Shown here: in pieces, positions 59,217-64,000 of the stretch
Layout: each line of letters begins with the position of its first letter
Numbering within the stretch: position 1 is the first letter of the stretch
Source of the DNA: JAWXUU01 sp044426085
Lineage (GTDB): Bacteria; Bacillota; Clostridia; Christensenellales; CAMQZB01
Length of the DNA: 64,000 bases
Reading direction: 5' to 3'
Assembly (NCBI GenBank): GCA_044426085.1
Contig: JAWXUU010000009.1
Span: forward strand, 1-64,000
Translations under genes and position numbers: made by a program
Notes under the pieces: generated by a model
Database searches by the model: none
What the model was told of the DNA's origin: nothing
The model's input: only the letters and a program-made list of their open reading frames with translations

Positions 59217-59330
59217 AAATAATAGTATGCAAGAGCCGAAGGCGAGTGCTATACCACAATTTTTAATTTTTAATTTTTAATTTTTAATTTTTATCGAGCT
59301 CGCAGAGCGAAGCCTGTTTTTAATTTGCAA
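59217..59330. repeat. Half-copy of the GTGGTAA element with companion palindrome
   Basis: The right arm has inner stem GAGCCGAAGGCGAG and ATACCACAATTTTTAATT with several ATTTTTA units, then GAGCTCGCAGAGCGAAGC at about 59297. It sits between convergent genes. Confidence 0.88.
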
Positions 59331-59344
59331 AGCTCCGCTTTGCA

Positions 59345-60730
59345 TCATATTTGACGAGCCATCAAAACGCCCATGACTGATGCCATCATAAGACCGCGCG
59401 TCCAACCGCTTGAATCGCCAAGGCAGTGTAGGTTTTCGATATTCGTGTTGAATTTATCATCCATTTTCACTTTATTGCTGTAAAATTTCAATTCTGGTGA
59501 ATAAAGCAAAGTTTCGCTTGAAGCAAAGCCCGGCACAACTTTATCCACTGCGTGAATGAAGTTTATGATGTTTGTCATCGCTCGATATGGCATTGCGGAA
59601 GTGATGTCCCCCGCCACGGCATCGGGAAGTGTTGGCACGATATTCGACCTTGAAAGTTCTTCTTGCCAAGTGCGTTTGCCGTCGAGAATATCACCAAAAC
59701 GCTGAACGAGAAGAGATCCAGAGCCTAGCATGTTTGTGAGCTCGCCCACTTTTTTTGCGTATTCAATCGGTTGATTGAAAGGCTCGGTGAAGTTGTGTGA
59801 ACAAAGGATTGCCAAGTTTGTGTTGTTTGATTTCAAATCTTTATATGAATGACCATTCACAACTGCAAGGTCGTTATCATAGTTTTCTTGGCTTACAAAA
59901 CCGCCAGGGTTTTGGCAGAAAGTTCTGACTTTATTTTTGAATGGTTTTGGATAGCCGATGAGTTTTGATTCGTACAAAACATCGTTCACCCTTTCCATAA
60001 TTTCGTTTCTAACTTCCACGCGAACGCCGATATCAACTGTTCCTGGCGCGTGGGCGATGTTGTTTTCTTCGCAGACTTTTTCAAGCCAATCAGCACCACG
60101 TCTGCCCGTTGCGATGATAACTTTTTCAGCTTCCATTTGGAAAATTTCACTCTTGTTTTGCAAAATCACACCCGTGCAAACACCGTCATTCAAAATGATA
60201 TTGTTGCACTGCGTTGAAAACAGAATTTCCACGCCGTTTGCAAGAAGGTATTCTTGAATTGCAAAATAAATCTCTTGCGCTTTTTCTGTTCCTAAATGGC
60301 GGATTGGGCAATCCACAAGTTTCAAGTTTGCGTTTATCGCTTTTCTGCGGATTTCCTTTAGTTCGTCTGTCACGTTCACACCTTCAACTTTTGTGTCCGC
60401 GCCGAATTCAAGGTATATTTTGTCGGTGTAATCAATCATGCTTTGGGCAAATTCTGTGCCAATCAAATCTGGCAAGTCGCCACCCACTTCGTAGCTTAGC
60501 GAAAGTTTGCCATCAGAAAATGCACCCGCGCCTGAAAAACCTGTTGTTATGTGACAGTTTGGTTTGCAGTTGACGCATTTTTTAGTTTTGCTTTTTGGGC
60601 AAAAACGTTGTTTTATACTTACGCCTTTTTCCACAATCGTTATGCTTTTGCCACTTTTGTTTTTCACAAGTTCCAAAGCCGTGAAGATTCCCGCAGGACC
60701 CGCACCAATGATGATTACATCTTTTTTCAT
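59345..60730 (-). CDS. FAD-dependent oxidoreductase (NAD(P)/FAD dehydrogenase family)
   Basis: The protein has 461 residues. FAD-binding starts MKKDVIIIGAGPAGIFTALE (GxGxxG); a Cys-rich stretch CPKSKTKKCVNCKPNCHI at about residues 43-60 could bind a metal or Fe-S cluster. TGFSGAGAFSDGKLSLS, IIATGRRGADWLEKV and the C-terminal LGDSSGWTRGLMMASVMG (FAD contact) are typical of the FAD-dependent dehydrogenases called YdhS/COG2509-like. Substrate unknown. Leader and promoter lie upstream. Confidence 0.86.
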   Translation of the reverse strand: MKKDVIIIGAGPAGIFTALELVKNKSGKSITIVEKGVSIKQRFCPKSKTKKCVNCKPNCHITTGFSGAGAFSDGKLSLSYEVGGDLPDLIGTEFAQSMIDYTDKIYLEFGADTKVEGVNVTDELKEIRRKAINANLKLVDCPIRHLGTEKAQEIYFAIQEYLLANGVEILFSTQCNNIILNDGVCTGVILQNKSEIFQMEAEKVIIATGRRGADWLEKVCEENNIAHAPGTVDIGVRVEVRNEIMERVNDVLYESKLIGYPKPFKNKVRTFCQNPGGFVSQENYDNDLAVVNGHSYKDLKSNNTNLAILCSHNFTEPFNQPIEYAKKVGELTNMLGSGSLLVQRFGDILDGKRTWQEELSRSNIVPTLPDAVAGDITSAMPYRAMTNIINFIHAVDKVVPGFASSETLLYSPELKFYSNKVKMDDKFNTNIENLHCLGDSSGWTRGLMMASVMGVLMARQI

Positions 60731-60899
60731 TTTTAAAATACCTCCTAAAAATAGAAAATGCTCACGTTGCTATAGCACTCCCTTATCGAGATACACCATA
60801 GTTAACTGTAAGCAGTTTGTAGAAACGCAACGCCTATTATGCGTGCATATATGAAGTAATTCCGTTACGTATTATATACGCAAAATAAGGGTTTGTCAA
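60731..60899 (-). promoter_or_regulatory. Promoter and long leader of the FAD-dependent oxidoreductase
   Basis: The minus promoter TTGACA-N17-TATAAT (60871-60899) gives a leader of about 135 bases. It can fold several hairpins: AACTG / CAGTT, ACGC / GCGT, and palindromic TGCTATAGCA. It does not match a riboswitch I recognise, and no terminator is seen in it. No gene lies in it. Confidence 0.55.
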
Positions 60900-60978
60900 G
60901 GTTTTTTTGAGAATTTTTGTTTTTATACCACAATATATTTTGCGTTTGTTATTTATTTTTTATTTATCGGTATTTCGT

Positions 60979-61007
60979 TTGATTTTGTGGCGGTTTTTAG
61001 ATATAAT
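60979..61007 (+). promoter_or_regulatory. Sigma-A promoter of the nitroreductase gene
   Basis: TTGATT-N17-TATAAT, 27 bases before the ATG at 61035. Confidence 0.75.
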
Positions 61008-61034
61008 TTATACAATACATTAAGGAGAGTGAAA

Positions 61035-61610
61035 ATGGAACTTAAACAAGCGATAAAAGATAGAAGAAGCGTGAGAAGATATACCGATCAAGAAATTTCG
61101 CAAGCTGACCTTTTGGAAATTGTGGAATACGGCAGTTGGGCACCATCTGGCACAAACAGACAAAACTGGCACTTTGTTATTTGCAAAAGTGAAGAATCTA
61201 TTGCAAAACTGCAAAGCGTTATGGAAATTGGGCATGAGAATTTTGAAAAATACCTTCAAGCAACTTTCCCAAACCACCCAAAAGTTGTGGGTGCGACTAT
61301 GAACTTCATCAAAACGCTTGGGGGTGCGAAAGCTTGCGTTTTGGCTTTTTTGAAAACTGACGACAGCGACAAAACCGACGAGATTGCATCAGTGCAAAGC
61401 GTTGCGGCCGCCCTTCAAAACATGGCACTTGTCGCACACGAAAAAGGGATTGGCAGTTGCTGGATTGCCGCGCCACTTTTTGCCGGCGACGCGATAAGAA
61501 ATGAGTTCGCCCAAGACAAAGGCATGCTTGTTTCCGCCATGACTTTTGGATACTTTGATAAATCGCCAACACCACCCGCAAGAAAAGATGGTCGCGTTGA
61601 AATTATATAG
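61035..61610 (+). CDS. Nitroreductase-family flavoprotein
   Basis: The protein has 191 residues. MELKQAIKDRRSVRRYTDQE then WAPSGTNRQNWHFVICKSEE (FMN contacts Arg-Arg-Ser and Ser-Gly-Thr-Asn-Arg-Gln-Asn) are typical of the family, as is AVAALQNMALVAHEKGIGSC in essence (SVAAALQNMALVAHEKGIG) and FGYFDKSPTPPAR at the end. It reduces nitro compounds or related acceptors with NAD(P)H. I start at the ATG at 61035 with AAGGAGAGTGAAA; a longer frame begins within the -35 region. Confidence 0.93.
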   Translation: MELKQAIKDRRSVRRYTDQEISQADLLEIVEYGSWAPSGTNRQNWHFVICKSEESIAKLQSVMEIGHENFEKYLQATFPNHPKVVGATMNFIKTLGGAKACVLAFLKTDDSDKTDEIASVQSVAAALQNMALVAHEKGIGSCWIAAPLFAGDAIRNEFAQDKGMLVSAMTFGYFDKSPTPPARKDGRVEII

Positions 61611-61647
61611 TTGAAATTATATAAAAGTGATTTTTAGTTCTTTATAA

Positions 61648-61687
61648 AACGCAACAACCGTGAAGTTTTTTTCACGGTTGTTGCGTT
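61648..61687. terminator. Bidirectional terminator between nitroreductase and the exported repeat protein
   Basis: The stem AACGCAACAACCGTGAA / TTCACGGTTGTTGCGTT (17 bp) has a 6-base loop followed by TTTT on the plus strand; on the minus strand the T run is shorter. Confidence 0.9.
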
Positions 61688-61714
61688 TTTTTATTTGAAA
61701 AGCACCGCTTTTTA

Positions 61715-63163
61715 TCACGATATTATTTCAAACATGAAGATATCCGCTTTCCCGAAAGAATATGGGATATCGCCACCGCTTGAAAGGGTTGAAGAGAAGA
61801 CGTCAAGATTGCCATAGCGATTTATTATTGAAAATACATACGCATCTTCACCCGTTCCGCCATAGGTTTCACTTCGCAAGACTTCGCCGTTTGTTGTGGC
61901 ACTGACCATTGCAATATCCGTTTGACTTTCTGTTATCACTTCGCCGATAACAGCCATGCCGGAATCTGATATGTGGAAATTTTTTGGTAGCATATCCGAC
62001 AAGAATGACGTATCCACATATATCAAGTCGCCATGGGTGCAGATGTATTCCGAAAAGGTTTCATAAACGCCGTTTTGTTTTTTTGTGGCGAATATATAAT
62101 ACCCAGTGGAATTTGAATTTTGATAGTATTCAATAACGCTTACGCTTAGAAAATCACTGCCCGAAACAACGTGGGTGAATTCTATTGCATATGTGGATGA
62201 TACCGCCATCACGCCATATTTGTTGGCGGAATTGTCAAGATATGTATATTCAATCAGAAATCCACCCGATGATTTTGGCGTCATTGTGACAGCTGTTTGG
62301 TCGCCAGAGAAGCGAGTTAGCACTTTTTCTTGCGTTTGCGTGTCCACTTCCAAAATCCCGATTGAAGTTTGGGTGTCTTCGAAAAGATTGATTAGAAGTA
62401 TTTCGGTGTTGCCCATGGAATAACCCGTCACAATTTTAAATTGCGTTGTAAGTGTGATTTCTATCCTTTGAATTTCTTGGAGGTCGTAGGAAATTTTCAG
62501 GATTTCTGAAAACATAGTTTGTCCATCTTCCACATTCACATGCAATATTAAATTGTCGGATGAATATATCGTTGAAACAACAGTGACTTCGCCATCGAAT
62601 TTTATTGTGGTTTGATATTCGCTTGCAAGGTCGCTTGAAATCTTTGTGATATTAATTTGGTCTGTTTCCCCTTCCGTTTGCGACACGATTGCTATACCCG
62701 CTTTGCTACTTTCTGAAAGTTTGGAATATGGCTTTGCATCAATAACCACATCGTCGCCGTCGCTTTGAAGAGTGTAGGTGCCAAGAAGCTCTCCGCTCAT
62801 GCCTATTTTTGCAAGAAATATATCGCTGTCGCCACCCGAAGAAAAATCGTCCGATGTGGATGATGTTGTGCCAAAAAGATAATATGTATCAAGGGTTATC
62901 ACTCCGCTGAGAACATCACTGCCGTTTCCGCCGAGAATTTGCGTGTATTCTATGTTGGGATTAAGCGAGTCTTGCGCCGTTCTTGGAATCTCTGAAGAAA
63001 AATCCACGCTTGGGCTTGCCGTTATCAAAACCGTCGGGGCGGGGGTGGCGGAGTCAAGACTTTCTTCTTCTTTCACCGGCGAAGTCAGCAGATAAATTAT
63101 CAATACCACACTTGAAAAAACAACCACAAGCCACACTATAAAAAACATATTCTTTCTTTCCAT
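61715..63163 (-). CDS. Membrane-anchored extracellular beta-repeat protein
   Basis: The protein has 482 residues. One N-terminal membrane helix (NMFFIVWLVVVFSSVVLIIYLL), a low-complexity linker (residues about 30-70), then a beta-rich outside region with repeated GGxGxDxxS...GGDSDIFLAKI-type blocks (for example GGNGSDVLSGVI near 80 and GGTGEDAYVFSI near 445), suggesting a beta-propeller like those of secreted SBBP or delta-60 families. Function unknown; likely surface-exposed. It ends 27 bases from a shared terminator. Confidence 0.72.
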   Translation of the reverse strand: MERKNMFFIVWLVVVFSSVVLIIYLLTSPVKEEESLDSATPAPTVLITASPSVDFSSEIPRTAQDSLNPNIEYTQILGGNGSDVLSGVITLDTYYLFGTTSSTSDDFSSGGDSDIFLAKIGMSGELLGTYTLQSDGDDVVIDAKPYSKLSESSKAGIAIVSQTEGETDQINITKISSDLASEYQTTIKFDGEVTVVSTIYSSDNLILHVNVEDGQTMFSEILKISYDLQEIQRIEITLTTQFKIVTGYSMGNTEILLINLFEDTQTSIGILEVDTQTQEKVLTRFSGDQTAVTMTPKSSGGFLIEYTYLDNSANKYGVMAVSSTYAIEFTHVVSGSDFLSVSVIEYYQNSNSTGYYIFATKKQNGVYETFSEYICTHGDLIYVDTSFLSDMLPKNFHISDSGMAVIGEVITESQTDIAMVSATTNGEVLRSETYGGTGEDAYVFSIINRYGNLDVFSSTLSSGGDIPYSFGKADIFMFEIIS

Positions 63164-63354
63164 ACAATCATCCTTTATTTTTATTGCTGTTTATTACGAT
63201 ATTATTTTAGACTTACACAGCGTTTGAAATATTATCTTTTTTGTAGGTTTATGTATAATTTTGCATAAAAGCGTGCTATATATGTGATTTTATACATTAT
63301 TTGCAATAAAATACTGCGTTTATAAATATTTTTGTATTTTTTGCGGAATTCTTC

Positions 63355-63383
63355 TTGCGATTAAGGCGAAAAGGTATTATACT
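63355..63383 (+). promoter_or_regulatory. Sigma-A promoter of the isocitrate dehydrogenase gene
   Basis: TTGCGA-N17-TATACT, 31 bases before the ATG. From 63164 to 63354 I see only A/T-rich spacer. Confidence 0.7.
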
Positions 63384-63414
63384 ATTAACAGTATTAAATT
63401 TTTGGAGGTTTTTT

Positions 63415-64000
63415 ATGGACAAAATTAAAATGACTACGCCCATTGTTGAAATGGACGGGGATGAAATGACGCGTATTATTTGGCAATTTATTAAAGATAT
63501 TCTCATCTTGCCATACGTGGATTTGAAAAGCGAATATTATGACCTTGGCCTTAAGGAAAGAGATGACACAAATGATGAAGTTACTACCCTTTCTGCCCTC
63601 GCAACAAAAAAATATGGCGTTGCTGTTAAGTGCGCAACTATCACACCTAATGCACAAAGGGTTGAAGAATACTCTTTGAAAGAAATGTGGAAATCACCAA
63701 ACGGAACAATAAGAGCAATTCTTGACGGAACTGTTTTCAGAGCTCCTATCATCGTGAACGGCGTGACTCCACTTGTTCCTAGCTGGAAAAAACCTATCGT
63801 TATTGCTCGTCATGCATACGGCGATGTTTATAGAAACGTGGAAGCTAAAACTTCCGCAGGCACAAAAGCTTACCTTTCTGTTGAAAATGAAAATGGTGAA
63901 GTTTGCTCTAAACAAGAAATCTTCGGTTTTAAAGGGGACGGTATTGTTATGGGTATGCACAACACGGCTGATTCTATTGCTTCTTTTGCAAAAAGCTGTT
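63415..64000 (+). CDS. icd: NADP-dependent isocitrate dehydrogenase, eukaryote-like type (5' part; runs off the window)
   Basis: The first 195 codons are in the window. It starts MDKIKMTTPIVEMDGDEMTR then IIWQFIKDILILPYVDLKSE, as in the homodimeric isocitrate dehydrogenase type shared with eukaryotes (subfamily II). CATITPNAQRVEEYSLKEMW, SPNGTIRAILDGTVFRAPII and VIARHAYGDVYRNVE give the Arg, Ser and Tyr of the isocitrate site. It oxidises isocitrate to 2-oxoglutarate with NADP. TTGGAGGTTTTTT precedes the ATG. The C-terminal half lies beyond 64000. Confidence 0.95.
   Translation, partial: MDKIKMTTPIVEMDGDEMTRIIWQFIKDILILPYVDLKSEYYDLGLKERDDTNDEVTTLSALATKKYGVAVKCATITPNAQRVEEYSLKEMWKSPNGTIRAILDGTVFRAPIIVNGVTPLVPSWKKPIVIARHAYGDVYRNVEAKTSAGTKAYLSVENENGEVCSKQEIFGFKGDGIVMGMHNTADSIASFAKSC

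Overview
This window looks like part of the chromosome of a low-G+C, endospore-forming Firmicute, most likely a clostridial lineage. The evidence is the presence of spoIVB and spoIIID, the classic Firmicutes gene orders hrcA-grpE-dnaK-dnaJ-prmA-rsmE-mtaB, rpsF-ssb-rpsR, rpsB-tsf and asp23-nusB-folD-xseA-xseB-ispA-dxs-tlyA-spoIVB, A/T-rich spacers, and many sigma-A type promoters (TTGACA-N17-TATAAT) with AGGAGG-type ribosome binding sites. I see no tRNA, rRNA or CRISPR array.

Layout. 1-2.5 kb: the right end of an IS30-type element, then an iron-type ABC permease and ATPase. 2.6-9.5 kb: yicC, ligA, pcrA, yerC, an unknown gene, rpsU and a HIT gene. 9.5-17.6 kb: mtaB, rsmE, prmA and the HrcA-controlled chaperone operon. 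17.9-21.6 kb: argH followed by a heparinase-like gene. 21.7-25.8 kb: two half-size ABC exporters and a terminal MarR gene with matching palindromes at the operon promoter. 26-36.3 kb: the isoprenoid/DNA-metabolism/sporulation cluster. 36.5-42 kb: a MarR regulator, cutC, a glucose-type PTS split into IIB, IIC and divergent IIA, and panE. 42-46.9 kb: tsf, rpsB, two membrane proteins and trmB. 47-49.7 kb: rpsR, ssb, rpsF, spoIIID and a small accessory group with a damaged Fic gene. 49.8-64 kb: two iron alcohol dehydrogenases around a ferredoxin-like protein, adenine deaminase, a permease under ArsR-like operators, small redox genes, a nitroreductase, an exported repeat protein and the start of a NADP isocitrate dehydrogenase.

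The most notable feature is a roughly 570-nt structured non-coding RNA on the minus strand (about 31338-31910). It has its own strong promoter and complementary ends, and lies exactly between ispA and a Lys-rich N-terminus polytopic membrane protein followed by dxs. Size, position and partner fit the OLE RNA (Ornate, Large, Extremophilic) and its membrane partner OapA. I could not align it to the family model, so the assignment rests on architecture and synteny.

The second notable feature is a dispersed family of intergenic inverted-repeat elements (eight copies or half copies) ending in AATTGTGGTAA-type arms. Each arm carries a GCAC...GTGC hairpin whose inner stem differs between copies but stays self-complementary. 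A companion palindromic repeat (GAGCTCGCAGAGCGAAGC) occurs seven times beside them. These repeats fill most of the longer non-coding gaps.
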